This document shows positions 33,576-42,194 of a stretch of 64,000 nucleotides of DNA, piece after piece. Where the stretch lies: positions 1-64,000 of the forward strand of contig NZ_VIRM01000011.1 of the NCBI RefSeq assembly GCF_006874475.1. Reading direction: 5' to 3'. The notes beneath the pieces were generated by a model. That model was not told where the DNA came from, did not search any database, and worked only from the letters and a program-made list of their open reading frames with translations. The position numbers were made by a program, and so were the translations under genes. The DNA is from Microbispora hainanensis. Lineage in GTDB: Bacteria > Actinomycetota > Actinomycetes > Streptosporangiales > Streptosporangiaceae. Positions within the stretch are counted from its first letter, which is position 1. Each line of letters begins with the position of its first letter.

Positions 33576-35003
33576 GTGCCGTACACGACGATCCGTCTCC
33601 CGGACACCGCGGACGGGCTCCGCGACGGGTTCACCCGGATCCGCAGCGAGTTCCACCTGCCGGACGGCTTCCCCGCCTCCGTACGGGAGGAGGCCGAGCG
33701 GGCCGCGGCGGCCCCGGCCGCACCGCGGGAGGACCACACCGGCCTGCCGCTGGTCACCATCGACCCGCCCGGCTCGATGGACCTCGACCAGGCGCTGTGC
33801 ATCGAGCGACGCGGGACGGGATACCGCGTGTGGTACGCGATCGCGGATGTCGCGGCGTTCGTCCGGCCCGGCGGGGCGATCGACGCCGAGGCGCGGGTGC
33901 GCGCCGAGACCGTCTACATGGCCGACGGCCGCGTGCCGCTGCACCCGCCGGTCCTGTCGGAGGGCGCGGCCAGCCTGCTGCCCGGGCGGACCCGCCCCGT
34001 GGCCCTGTGGCGGCTCGACCTCGGGTCCGACGGGGAGATCGAGGCGGTGGACCTGCGCCGGGCGCTGGTGCGCAGCCGGGAACGGCTCGACTACGAGACG
34101 GTCCAGGCCGCCGTCGACACCGGCAGGGCGGAGGGGACGCTCGCGCTGCTGGCCGAGGTGGGGCCGCTGCGGCTGGAACGGGAGCGGGCCAGGGGCGGGC
34201 TGTCCCTGCCGACCCCCGAGCAGCAGGTGATCCACGACGGCGACGGCGGCTATCGGGTGGAGTTCCGCACCAACCTCCCCTGCGAGGCGTGGAACGCCCA
34301 GATCTCGCTGCTCACCGGCATGGGGGCGGCCCGGATGATGCTGGACGCGGGCGTCGGCGTGCTGCGGGTGCTCCCCGAGGCGGGCCCGCAGGACGTCGGC
34401 AAGGTCCGCAGGGTCGCCGACGCGCTCGGCGTGCCCTGGCCCGACGGCACGTCGTACGCCGAGGTCGTGCACGGGCTCGACCCGAAGATCCCCGGCCACG
34501 CCGCCTTCCTGCACGAGTCGACGGTGCTGCTGCGCGGCGCGGCCTACGTCGCGTTCGACGGCACGCCGCCCGGCCACGCGGTGCACGCCGCGATGGGGGC
34601 GCCGTACGCGCACGTCACCGCGCCGCTGCGGCGGCTGGTCGACCGGTTCGCCACCGAGGTCTGCCTGGCCGTGGCCGCCGGCCGCCCGGTCCCCGAGGAG
34701 GTCGCCCAGGCGCTGCCCGAGCTGCCTGAGCAGATGGCCATGGGCGGCAGGAGGGCCGGCGCGGTGGAGCGGGCCTGCGTGGACCTGGTCGAGGCCGCGG
34801 TGCTGCACCCCAGGATCGGCGAGGTCTTCGAGGCGGTCGTCGTCGACGTCACCGACGGAAAGCCCGGCGGGCAGGTGCAGGTCACCGAGCCCGCCGTCAT
34901 CGCCCGCTGCGACGGCGAGCGCCTGCCGCTCGGCGAGCGCGTCCCCGTACGGCTCACGCGCGCGGACCCCGCCACCCGCGAGGTCCGCTTCACCGCCGTG
35001 TGA
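33576..35003 (+). CDS. RNB-domain 3'-5' exoribonuclease
   Basis: RNase II/R-like enzyme of 475 residues. RNB core: GLPLVTIDPPGSMDLDQALC contains the conserved Asp cluster, followed by WYAIADVAAFVRPGGAIDAE, ARVRAETVYMADGRVPLHPP and VLSEGAASLLPG. The C-terminal HAAMGAPYAHVTAPLRRLVD carries the tyrosine and arginine typical of the family. It lacks the N-terminal cold-shock domains of long RNase R and has at most a short C-terminal S1-like stretch (VFEAVVVDVTDGKPGGQVQV). GTG start. Actinomycete genomes often place such a gene beside the exonuclease and helY. Confidence 0.88.
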   Translation: MPYTTIRLPDTADGLRDGFTRIRSEFHLPDGFPASVREEAERAAAAPAAPREDHTGLPLVTIDPPGSMDLDQALCIERRGTGYRVWYAIADVAAFVRPGGAIDAEARVRAETVYMADGRVPLHPPVLSEGAASLLPGRTRPVALWRLDLGSDGEIEAVDLRRALVRSRERLDYETVQAAVDTGRAEGTLALLAEVGPLRLERERARGGLSLPTPEQQVIHDGDGGYRVEFRTNLPCEAWNAQISLLTGMGAARMMLDAGVGVLRVLPEAGPQDVGKVRRVADALGVPWPDGTSYAEVVHGLDPKIPGHAAFLHESTVLLRGAAYVAFDGTPPGHAVHAAMGAPYAHVTAPLRRLVDRFATEVCLAVAAGRPVPEEVAQALPELPEQMAMGGRRAGAVERACVDLVEAAVLHPRIGEVFEAVVVDVTDGKPGGQVQVTEPAVIARCDGERLPLGERVPVRLTRADPATREVRFTAV

Positions 35004-35019
35004 ACCGGGCAAATCGAGT

Positions 35020-35034
35020 CGGCTCGTTGAGCCG
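35020..35034. terminator. Short hairpin between RNB nuclease and helY genes
   Basis: CGGCTC / GAGCCG with a three-base loop GTT sits in the 33-bp gap between two convergent stops (35003 and 35037). A bidirectional terminator is plausible; the stem is short. Confidence 0.35.
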
Positions 35035-35036
35035 GG

Positions 35037-37754
35037 TCAGCTCACCGACGAGTAGGCGACGACACCGCGGCGCATGGCGTCGATGGCCTTGACGGCGTTC
35101 TCGGCGACCTTGCTCCCCTTGGGCGCGGCGTCCCTGAGCTGGCCCAGCAGGTCGAGCAGCTGCTTGATCCAGCGGACGAAGTCGCCCGCCGCGAGGTCGC
35201 AGTCGGTCAGCACGGCGTCGAGGCTGTGGCCCTTGGCCCAGCGGAAGGCCGCCCAGGCGAAGCCCACGTCCGGCTCCCGGACGAACGACAGGCCGTGGTC
35301 CTCCTCGATGCCCTCCAGCTCGCCCCACAGCCGCGCCATCTCCCCGAGCGCGTCGCGCGCCGCCCCGGCCGGGATCTTGGGACTGCGGACGTCGTCGGCC
35401 TGCCGCGACTCGTACACCAGCGACGACACGCACGCGGCCAGCTCGGCGTGGTCGAGGCGGTCCCACACGCCCGCTCGCAGGCACTCGGCCGTGAGCAGGT
35501 CCAGCTCTGTGTAGAGCGAGGCGAGCCTGCGGCCCTGCTCGGTGACGGTCTCGCCCTCCAGGTAGCCGAGCTGGTCGAGCACGCCGCACACCCGGTCGAA
35601 GGTGCGGGCGATGACGTGCGAACGCCCCTCGACCCGGCGGCGCAGCCCCTCGGTCTCCCTGAGCAGCTTGTAGTAGCGCTCGGCCCAGCGGGCGTGATCC
35701 TCGCGCTCGTCGCAGCCGTGGCAGGGGTGCTGGCGCAGCTCCCGCCGCAGGCGCGTGATCTCCTCGTCCTCCTGGGCGTGGTCGCGCGCCCGCGGCGGCT
35801 TGCCGAGGTCGCGGTCGCCCAGCTTCGCGTGCACGGTCGAGACGAGGTTGGCCCGCTCCTTCGGGGAGCGCGGATTGAAGCCCTTCGGGATCCTGATCTT
35901 GTCGACCGGCTCGACCGGCACCGGGAAGTCCGCCGCCGACAGGCGCTTGACCTGCTTGCCGACCGTCAGCACGAGCGGCGCGGGGCCGTCGTGACCCCGG
36001 CCGTTGACACCGGGGTCGAGCACGACCGCGATGCCCGCGCGGCGCCCGCCCGGCACCCGGATGACGTCGCCGGGCTTGAGCGCCTCGAGGGACTGCACGG
36101 CCTGGGCCCGGCGAGCCGCCCCCCGCTGGCGCGACAGCTCGGCCTCGCGGTCCGACAGCCGCCTGCGCATCGCGGCGTACTCCTCGAAATCGCCCAGATG
36201 GCACGTCATCGCCTCGGCGTACCCCTCAAGGGCCTGCTCCGCCTTGCGGAGCTGGCGGGCCAGCCCGACCACGGCCCGATCGGCCTGGAACTGGGCGAAG
36301 GAGTCCTCCAGCAGGGTCCGCGCCCGTTCCCTGCCGACCTGCCCGACGAGGTTGACCGCCATGTTGTACGACGGCTTGAAGCTGGAGCGCAGCGGATAGG
36401 TGCGGGTGCCGGCGAGACCGGCGACCGCGAGCGGGTCCATCCCCGGCTGCCAGACCACGACCGCGTGGCCCTCGATGTCGATGCCGCGCCTCCCGGCCCG
36501 GCCGGTGAGCTGGGTGTACTCCCCCGGGGTCAGGTCGGCGTGGGTCTCGCCGTTCCACTTGTCGAGCTTCTCGATCACGACGGACCTGGCCGGCATGTTG
36601 ATGCCGAGCGCCAGCGTCTCGGTCGCGAAGACCGCCTTCACCAGTCCCTTGGTGAACAGCTCCTCCACGACCTCCTTGAACGCCGGGAGCATACCCGCGT
36701 GGTGGGCGGCCAGCCCGCGCTCCAGGCAGTCGCGCCACTCCAGGTAGCCGAGCACCGCGAGGTCCTCGTCGGGCAGGTGCGCGGTGCGCTCGTCCACGAT
36801 CTGGCGGATCTCGTGGCTCTCGGCCTCGGTCGTGAGGCGCAGCCCCGAATAGAGGCACTGCATGACGGCGGCGTCGCAGCCGTTCCTGGAGAAGATGAAG
36901 GTGATCGCCGGCAGCAGGCCCTCGGCGTCGAGCTTCTCGATCACGTCCGAGCGGCTCGGGGTCGTGCCCCGGCCGGGCCGCGAGTAGCCCCGCCTGCCCC
37001 TGGCCTGGGCCAGCCGCATCTCGTCGCGGGAGATCCGCATGAGCGACGGGTTGACCCGAAGGGTGCCGTCGCCCTCGTCGACGAAAAGGTCGTACATCTT
37101 GTTGCCGACGAGCATGTGCTGCCACAGCGGGACGGGCCGGTGCTCGTCCACGATGACCGTGGTGTCGCCGCGCACCTCGCCCAGCCATTCGCCGAACTCC
37201 TCGGCGTTGCTGACCGTCGCCGACAGGGCCACCACCCGCACCGACTCCGGCAGGTGGATGATGACCTCTTCCCAGACCGCGCCGCGGAACCGGTCGGCCA
37301 GGTAGTGGACCTCGTCCATGACCACGTAGCCGAGGCCGGTGAGGGTGTTCGAGCCCGCGTACAGCATGTTGCGCAGGACCTCGGTGGTCATCACCACGAT
37401 CGGGGCGTCGCCGTTGACGCTGTTGTCGCCGGTCAGCAGGCCGACCTTGCTCGCGCCATAGCGCCTGACCAGGTCGTTGTACTTCTGGTTGGACAACGCC
37501 TTGATCGGCGTCGTGTAGAAGCACTTGCGGCCCTGCTCCAGCGCAAGATGGACGGCGAACTCTCCCACCACCGTCTTGCCCGACCCGGTCGGCGCGGCCA
37601 CCAGCACGCCGTCCCCCGCTTCCAGCGCCCGGCAGGCGTCGATCTGGAACTCGTCGAGCTCGAAGTCGTAAAGTGCGCGGAACGAGGCGAGAGCGGGTCC
37701 GGATCCGGACTGCCCCTCGCGGAAGGCGGCATAGCGTTCCGCTGGCGTACTCAT
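35037..37754 (-). CDS. helY: SKI2/MTR4-like DEVH RNA helicase HelY
   Basis: Helicase of 905 residues. Walker A VLVAAPTGSGKTVVGEFAVH at about 50-69, motif II VVMDEVHYLADRFRG, motif III VVALSATVSNAEEF, motif VI YTQLTGRAGRRGIDIEG, then a helical arch region and a DSHCT domain at the C-terminus (LDQLGYLEGETVTEQGRRLA and DVGFAWAAFRWAKGHSLDAV). It belongs to the Mtr4/Ski2 group and is the counterpart of M. tuberculosis Rv2092c, whose position next to tatC is conserved. It probably remodels structured RNA for degradation (family inference), compatible with its RNB-nuclease neighbour. Confidence 0.92.
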   Translation of the reverse strand: MSTPAERYAAFREGQSGSGPALASFRALYDFELDEFQIDACRALEAGDGVLVAAPTGSGKTVVGEFAVHLALEQGRKCFYTTPIKALSNQKYNDLVRRYGASKVGLLTGDNSVNGDAPIVVMTTEVLRNMLYAGSNTLTGLGYVVMDEVHYLADRFRGAVWEEVIIHLPESVRVVALSATVSNAEEFGEWLGEVRGDTTVIVDEHRPVPLWQHMLVGNKMYDLFVDEGDGTLRVNPSLMRISRDEMRLAQARGRRGYSRPGRGTTPSRSDVIEKLDAEGLLPAITFIFSRNGCDAAVMQCLYSGLRLTTEAESHEIRQIVDERTAHLPDEDLAVLGYLEWRDCLERGLAAHHAGMLPAFKEVVEELFTKGLVKAVFATETLALGINMPARSVVIEKLDKWNGETHADLTPGEYTQLTGRAGRRGIDIEGHAVVVWQPGMDPLAVAGLAGTRTYPLRSSFKPSYNMAVNLVGQVGRERARTLLEDSFAQFQADRAVVGLARQLRKAEQALEGYAEAMTCHLGDFEEYAAMRRRLSDREAELSRQRGAARRAQAVQSLEALKPGDVIRVPGGRRAGIAVVLDPGVNGRGHDGPAPLVLTVGKQVKRLSAADFPVPVEPVDKIRIPKGFNPRSPKERANLVSTVHAKLGDRDLGKPPRARDHAQEDEEITRLRRELRQHPCHGCDEREDHARWAERYYKLLRETEGLRRRVEGRSHVIARTFDRVCGVLDQLGYLEGETVTEQGRRLASLYTELDLLTAECLRAGVWDRLDHAELAACVSSLVYESRQADDVRSPKIPAGAARDALGEMARLWGELEGIEEDHGLSFVREPDVGFAWAAFRWAKGHSLDAVLTDCDLAAGDFVRWIKQLLDLLGQLRDAAPKGSKVAENAVKAIDAMRRGVVAYSSVS

Positions 37755-37833
37755 ACCGTCAACCCTACCGATAACGGGATTCCGGGCGTCCGCGATCGGT
37801 GTTCCTTCTCAGCGAACGCCCTTACTCCGCAGG

Positions 37834-38724
37834 TCACGGAACCAGGACGCGCAGCGCTCCCGGCTCGACCACGCAGGTCAGCGGGACCGGACCGGCCCGT
37901 TCCCCATCGGCGTACGCGACGACGTCCCCGGCCCCGTGCAGGGCCTCGATCTCGACCCGCCGGGCGCGCCGGAGGGTCACGGCGGGGTGGGCCGTGTGGC
38001 CGCCCAGGTAGACACGGGGAAAGGTGCGCAGGAACTCGCCCTTCGGCATCGCCCCGAGCACGAGCACGTCGAGCAGGCCGTCGTCCGGCCGGGCGTCCGG
38101 GCACACCCGCATCCCCGCGCCGTACGACCGGGTGTTGGCCACCGCCACCAGCATCGCCTCGCGCTCGACCGCCTCCCCGTCGAGGGTGATCCGGAACGGG
38201 ATCGGCGTGAACGAGCGCAGCTCGCGCGCCAGCGCGACCAGATATTTCGCCATGCCGGGCGGCCACGTCATGCCGTTGGCCCGCTCGTTGACGCGGGAGT
38301 CGAACCCGCAGGCGAGGACTCCGGCGAACCACTCGCCGGTGCCCAGCCGGGCCGCGTCGATCGTCCGGAGGCCGCCCGCGGTCACGACGTCGGCGGCCGC
38401 GAGCGGATCCTTGCGCGGGATGCCGAGGGCGCCGGCGATGTCGTTGCCGGTCCCGGCGGGCACGATCCCGAGCGGCACGGCCGTCCCGGCCAGGGCCTGC
38501 ACGGCCAGGTGGACCAGTCCGTCGCCGCCGAAGGCGACGAGCGCGGCCGGTGCGGCGGCGACGGCCTCGCGGGCCCGGCTCAGGGCGTCCGCCGCCGAGG
38601 TCCCGACGATCACCGAGACCGGGCGGCCACTCGCCCGCAACCGCTGTAACACCGGGTCGAGCAGGCGCAGCGTACGACCGCCGCGGGCGGCGGGGTTCAC
38701 CAGGACGGTGATCTCATCGGCCAC
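37834..38724 (-). CDS. Diacylglycerol/lipid kinase family protein
   Basis: Lipid kinase of the DagK/YegS group, 296 residues. Motifs: ITVLVNPAARGGRTLRLLDP, the nucleotide-binding VAFGGDGLVHLAVQALAGTA (GGDG), LGIVPAGTGNDIAGALGIPR, and a C-terminal beta-domain with VANTRSYGAGMRVCPDARPD. It phosphorylates diacylglycerol or a related lipid with ATP. Located between helY and tatC on the same strand. Confidence 0.88.
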   Translation of the reverse strand: MADEITVLVNPAARGGRTLRLLDPVLQRLRASGRPVSVIVGTSAADALSRAREAVAAAPAALVAFGGDGLVHLAVQALAGTAVPLGIVPAGTGNDIAGALGIPRKDPLAAADVVTAGGLRTIDAARLGTGEWFAGVLACGFDSRVNERANGMTWPPGMAKYLVALARELRSFTPIPFRITLDGEAVEREAMLVAVANTRSYGAGMRVCPDARPDDGLLDVLVLGAMPKGEFLRTFPRVYLGGHTAHPAVTLRRARRVEIEALHGAGDVVAYADGERAGPVPLTCVVEPGALRVLVP

Positions 38725-38772
38725 ATGGGGAACCTACCGCCGCCCACCAGACGACACCAGAGGGATATTCGG

Positions 38773-39639
38773 TCAGTCCCTCGCGTCGACCGAGCCCGCC
38801 GTGCCCTCGGAGGCGGACGGCCCGTCGAGCTCCTCCTCGATGGCCCGGGCGTGCGCCGCGTCGGCGGCGTCGCGCTTCTTGTCGTGGAAGTACATGAACG
38901 CCTCCGCGACGAAGAACAGCGCGACCATCGGCAGTGCCAGCGCCAGCATGGTGATGGGGTCCTGGCTCGGCGTCGCGACGGCCGCGAAGACGAACATCAG
39001 GAACACGACCATGCGGGTGTGCTTGGACACGGTCTTGAACCTGAGCACCCCGATGACGTTGAGGAACACCAGCAGCAACGGCATCAGGAAGGAGACGCCG
39101 AAGATGATCAGCATCGCGAGCGCGAAGCTGAGGTACTCGCTGATGCTCACCAGCGTCAGCGTGCCCTCGGGCGCGAAGCCGAGCAGCAGCGACAGGCCCT
39201 TGTCCATCGTGACGTAGGCCAGGGCCGAGCCCGCCGTGAACAGCGGGACCGACAGCCCGAGGAACGCCATGGTGTAGCGGCGCTCGTTCTGGTAGAGGCC
39301 GGGCGTCACGAACGCCCAGAGCTGGTAGATCCAGAACACCGCCGAGACCACCACACCGAAGATCACGGCGACCTTGAGGTTGACGAAGAACGAGTCGAAG
39401 ACCCCGTTCACCACCAGCGTGCACTTGTCGCCGTTGAGCTGGTGGGCCTGCGGCAGCCGGCAGTAGGGCTGCTTGAGGAAGTTCCAGATGGGCTCGAAGT
39501 AGATGAACCCGACGGCGGTTCCGACGACCACCGCCAGAATGGCCTTGATCAGCCGGTTGCGCAGCTCGCGGATGTGCTCCATGAGCGTCATCCGCCCGTC
39601 GTCCGCCGTGGCGGGAGTCGAGCGTTTCAACAGGGCCAT
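38773..39639 (-). CDS. tatC: Sec-independent translocase subunit TatC
   Basis: Six-helix membrane receptor for twin-arginine signal peptides, 288 residues. N-terminal cytoplasmic MTLMEHIRELRNRLIKAILA with the conserved Glu, long first periplasmic loop, FGVVVSAVFWIYQLWAFVTP, GLYQNERRYTMAFLGLSVPL, LALAMLIIFGVSFLMPLLLV and RMVVFLMFVFAAVATPSQDP. A charged C-terminal tail (KKRDAADAAHARAIEEELDG) is typical of actinobacteria. Forms the translocon with TatA upstream. Probable clients in the window include the RR-signal chitosanase. Confidence 0.95.
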   Translation of the reverse strand: MALLKRSTPATADDGRMTLMEHIRELRNRLIKAILAVVVGTAVGFIYFEPIWNFLKQPYCRLPQAHQLNGDKCTLVVNGVFDSFFVNLKVAVIFGVVVSAVFWIYQLWAFVTPGLYQNERRYTMAFLGLSVPLFTAGSALAYVTMDKGLSLLLGFAPEGTLTLVSISEYLSFALAMLIIFGVSFLMPLLLVFLNVIGVLRFKTVSKHTRMVVFLMFVFAAVATPSQDPITMLALALPMVALFFVAEAFMYFHDKKRDAADAAHARAIEEELDGPSASEGTAGSVDARD

Positions 39640-39673
39640 CTAGCTCGTCCTGAAATCGGTGGGGATGCGGCGC

Positions 39674-39997
39674 CTAGTTGGAGCGCTGCTCGTTCTGCGA
39701 GCTCACGGGCTGCTGGCTCTCACGCAGCTTCCGGTTCTCCTCCTCCAGGAGGCGCAGCCGCTCCTCGACGGACGGGGTGGCGGGCGGGATCTGCGCCGCC
39801 GGCGGGGCGACCGGCTCGGCCTGCGCCTTGACCGTCTGCCGCGCCTCGTCCTCGTCGCTCATCTTGCTGGTTTCCTTCTTGAACATGCGCAGCGACTGCC
39901 CCAGGGCCTTCGCGGTGTCCGGGAGCTTCTTGGCGCCGAAGAGAAGGATCAGAACCAGGAGGATCAGGATCCATTCCATGGGTCCGAGGTTGGGCAT
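39674..39997 (-). CDS. tatA: Sec-independent translocase subunit TatA
   Basis: Pore-forming Tat subunit of 107 residues. A short N-terminal helix (MEWILILLVLILL) leads into the hinge FGAKKLPDTAKALG and an amphipathic helix SLRMFKKETSKM, then an acidic, Pro-rich tail with a coiled segment (SVEERLRLLEEENRKLRE). Followed 34 bases later by tatC. Order pafB-pafC-tatA-tatC matches mycobacteria. Confidence 0.95.
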   Translation of the reverse strand: MPNLGPMEWILILLVLILLFGAKKLPDTAKALGQSLRMFKKETSKMSDEDEARQTVKAQAEPVAPPAAQIPPATPSVEERLRLLEEENRKLRESQQPVSSQNEQRSN

Positions 39998-40109
39998 GTC
40001 GTGTCCTTACCGCGAGGGCCGTGTACTACCTCCCGATCGTACGCGCCCCACGCGCCAAAGTTCACCTGTCCTCGGGCCTCAAAATCACATCAATCGTGGG
40101 CAAAGTCCA

Positions 40110-40253
40110 CTATTCCGGCACCCCAAGCCGTCCCTTTGCCCGGCGGACCTCGGCGTGCAGGTCCCGCGCCGCGGCGAGCACCCGGACGGCCGGCCACACG
40201 AGGACGGCGAGCCCGGCCACGGTCACCGCCGCCAGGGCGAAGAGCACGGTCAT
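40110..40253 (-). CDS. Small single-helix membrane protein (47 residues)
   Basis: ATG at 40253 to TAG at 40110 encodes MTVLFALAAVTVAGLAVLVW, a single transmembrane helix, followed by an amphipathic, basic segment VRVLAAARDLHAEVRRAKGR and a short tail LGVPE. The start lies 13 bases after the pafC stop in the same direction, and tatA follows 112 bases further. Uninterrupted frame, membrane-like composition and operon position support a real gene; helix plus amphipathic helix resembles a miniature TatA/TatE in layout but lacks the FGxxKLP hinge. Function unknown. Confidence 0.65.
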   Translation of the reverse strand: MTVLFALAAVTVAGLAVLVWPAVRVLAAARDLHAEVRRAKGRLGVPE

Positions 40254-40266
40254 GTCACCCGCCCGG

Positions 40267-41217
40267 TCACACGGTCTCGTAGTTGGCCAGCGCCTGCTTG
40301 GCGGTGGCCGTGACCCGCTCGGCGAGGGACGCCGGCGACAGCACCCGGCCGCTGTCGCCCAGCCGGAGCGCGAGCCGCACCAGCCAGGACTGGTCGCGGG
40401 CCCTCAGGGAGACGCGCAGGCGGCCCTCCCCGAGCTCGGCGACCTCCTCGCAGGGGTAGTACTCCGCCACCCAGCGGCCCGCCGGGGTCAGCTCCAGCTC
40501 CACCAGCTCGTCGCTGTCCGACGGCCGGAACACACCCTTGGCGACGTCCATCGGCTCGGCCTCGGCCGGCGGATCGGCCGGCACGTCGAGGACCTCGACC
40601 TCGATGATCCGGTCGAGGCGGAACATGCGCATCGCCTCGGCGCGGTAGCACCAGCCCTCCAGGTAGTGCCGCCCGTCGACGAGCACGACCCGCAGCGGGT
40701 CGACCTCCCTGGGGGTGATCTCGTCGCGCCCCGGCACGTAGTAGCGCAGCGACAGCCTGCGGCCCCGGCGCGCGGCGTCGGTGATCACGGCGTGGGCGTC
40801 CGGGGCCGCGCCGATCTCCACCTGGACCTGGCTGCTCACCGTGGCCGCGCCCTCGCCCGCCGCCTGCTCCAGCTTGGCGATGACCCGGCCGAGCACGTCG
40901 CGGCCCTGGAACTCGGGCAGCTCGTCGAGCATGCGCAGCGCGACGAGCAGCGCGCTCGCCTCGTCAAGGCCGAGCTTGAGGGGCCGGGCGATCGCCTCGG
41001 CGTTGTCGATGAGGATCTCGCCGCCGTCCCACGAGACGTCGATCAGGTCGCCGGGCGTGTGCCCGGGCAGGCCGCACATCCAGACGAGCTGGAGGTCGTC
41101 GATGAGCTGCTTTTCCGACAGGCCGAACAGCCGCGCGACCTCGGGCACCTGCGCGCCCGGGTGCGACATGAGGTACGGCACGAGCGCGAGCAGCCGCGGC
41201 AGCCGGTCCGAGCTCAC
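40267..41217 (-). CDS. pafC: WYL-domain transcription activator PafC
   Basis: Protein of 316 residues with an N-terminal HTH (LPRLLALVPYLMSHPGAQVP, EVARLFGLSEKQLIDDLQLV), a WYL core (RGRRLSLRYYVPGRDEITPR, VVLVDGRHYLEGWCYRAEAM, FRLDRIIEVEVLD) and a C-terminal WCX extension (YYPCEEVAELGEGRLRVSLR). With PafB it forms the PafBC activator of the LexA-independent DNA-damage response in mycobacteria. GTG 41217 overlaps the pafB stop by 4 bases (GTGA), which fixes the start. Confidence 0.9.
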   Translation of the reverse strand: MSSDRLPRLLALVPYLMSHPGAQVPEVARLFGLSEKQLIDDLQLVWMCGLPGHTPGDLIDVSWDGGEILIDNAEAIARPLKLGLDEASALLVALRMLDELPEFQGRDVLGRVIAKLEQAAGEGAATVSSQVQVEIGAAPDAHAVITDAARRGRRLSLRYYVPGRDEITPREVDPLRVVLVDGRHYLEGWCYRAEAMRMFRLDRIIEVEVLDVPADPPAEAEPMDVAKGVFRPSDSDELVELELTPAGRWVAEYYPCEEVAELGEGRLRVSLRARDQSWLVRLALRLGDSGRVLSPASLAERVTATAKQALANYETV

Positions 41218-42155
41218 TGCAACGCTCCCTTCAGACGGCGGATCACGGCATCGCGCGCGTCCGGCGGGTCCAGCACGACGGCGTCCGGGCCGAGGCTGGC
41301 CAGCCACCCGGCGAGCCGTTCCGCGTCGGCGAAGGTCACCTCGGCCTCGTCCCACTCCTCCGGCCCGGGACGCACCGCCTGGGCGGCGTGCCGCAGGCCG
41401 AGGCAGGTGCCCTTGCGCACGCGCACCAGGGCGACCCGCTCGTTCGGCAGCTCCTGGTAGCCCACCATGGCCCGCAGGTCCAGCCCCTCGGGCACGGTGA
41501 ACGCCCCCGGCCGCCCGAGCGTGGACACGGCCCCGGCGATCCGGCTGAGCCGGAAGACCCGGGCGGCGCCGCGGTCGCGGTCGTGCCCGACCAGATACCA
41601 CCGGCCACGCTGACTGACGACCCCCCACGGCTCGACCGTGCGCCGCAGCACCGACTCGCTGCCGGCCGACCGGTAGTCGAAGGCGACCGCGCGCCGGTCG
41701 CGCACGGCCTCCCACAGCGCGGGGAACGCGGGGTCGCGGGTGTCGACCCGCAGCTCCAGCGGGCTCTCCGCGAGGTCGGCGTACACGCCGCCCGCGGTCA
41801 GCTTCAGCAGCGCCCCGCTGGCCGCCTCGGCGAGGCTCGCCCGCTGCCACACCTGCGCGGCCAGGCCGATGACGGCGGCCTCGTCGGGCTCCAGCGTGAT
41901 CTCGGGCAGCTCGTAGGCCTCGCGCACGATCCGGTAGCCGGGGTCGTCCTCCCAGGGGTCCTTGTGGACCTCGATGGGGATGCCGATCTCGCGCAGCTCG
42001 TTCTTGTCGCGCTCGAACATGCGCTGGAAGGCCTCGTCGTTGTCCGGGTCGTAACCGGGGACGGCCTGCCGGATCTGCTCCGCGCTCAGCGGCCGCCGCG
42101 TCGCGAGCAGGCAGATAACCAGATTGAGCAGCCGCTCGGTCTTCCGCCGCGACAT
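41214..42155 (-). CDS. pafB: WYL-domain transcription activator PafB
   Basis: Protein of 313 residues. The N-terminal winged HTH reads MSRRKTERLLNLVICLLATR with MFERDKNELREIGIPIEVHK, the usual PafB-type start; the WYL domain has RRAVAFDYRSAGSE, VEPWGVVSQRGRWYLVGHDR and ARVFRLSRIAGAV; a WCX segment follows. Partner of PafC in DNA-damage-responsive activation. In mycobacteria pafB directly follows pafA; here about 4.3 kb with five genes lie between pafA and pafB. Frame is open far upstream but MSRRKTERL at 42155 is the conserved start. Confidence 0.9.
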   Translation of the reverse strand: MSRRKTERLLNLVICLLATRRPLSAEQIRQAVPGYDPDNDEAFQRMFERDKNELREIGIPIEVHKDPWEDDPGYRIVREAYELPEITLEPDEAAVIGLAAQVWQRASLAEAASGALLKLTAGGVYADLAESPLELRVDTRDPAFPALWEAVRDRRAVAFDYRSAGSESVLRRTVEPWGVVSQRGRWYLVGHDRDRGAARVFRLSRIAGAVSTLGRPGAFTVPEGLDLRAMVGYQELPNERVALVRVRKGTCLGLRHAAQAVRPGPEEWDEAEVTFADAERLAGWLASLGPDAVVLDPPDARDAVIRRLKGALQ

Positions 42156-42194
42156 CGGGCCTCCCTTCCGATGGAGAACGCTACCCTTTTCGGC

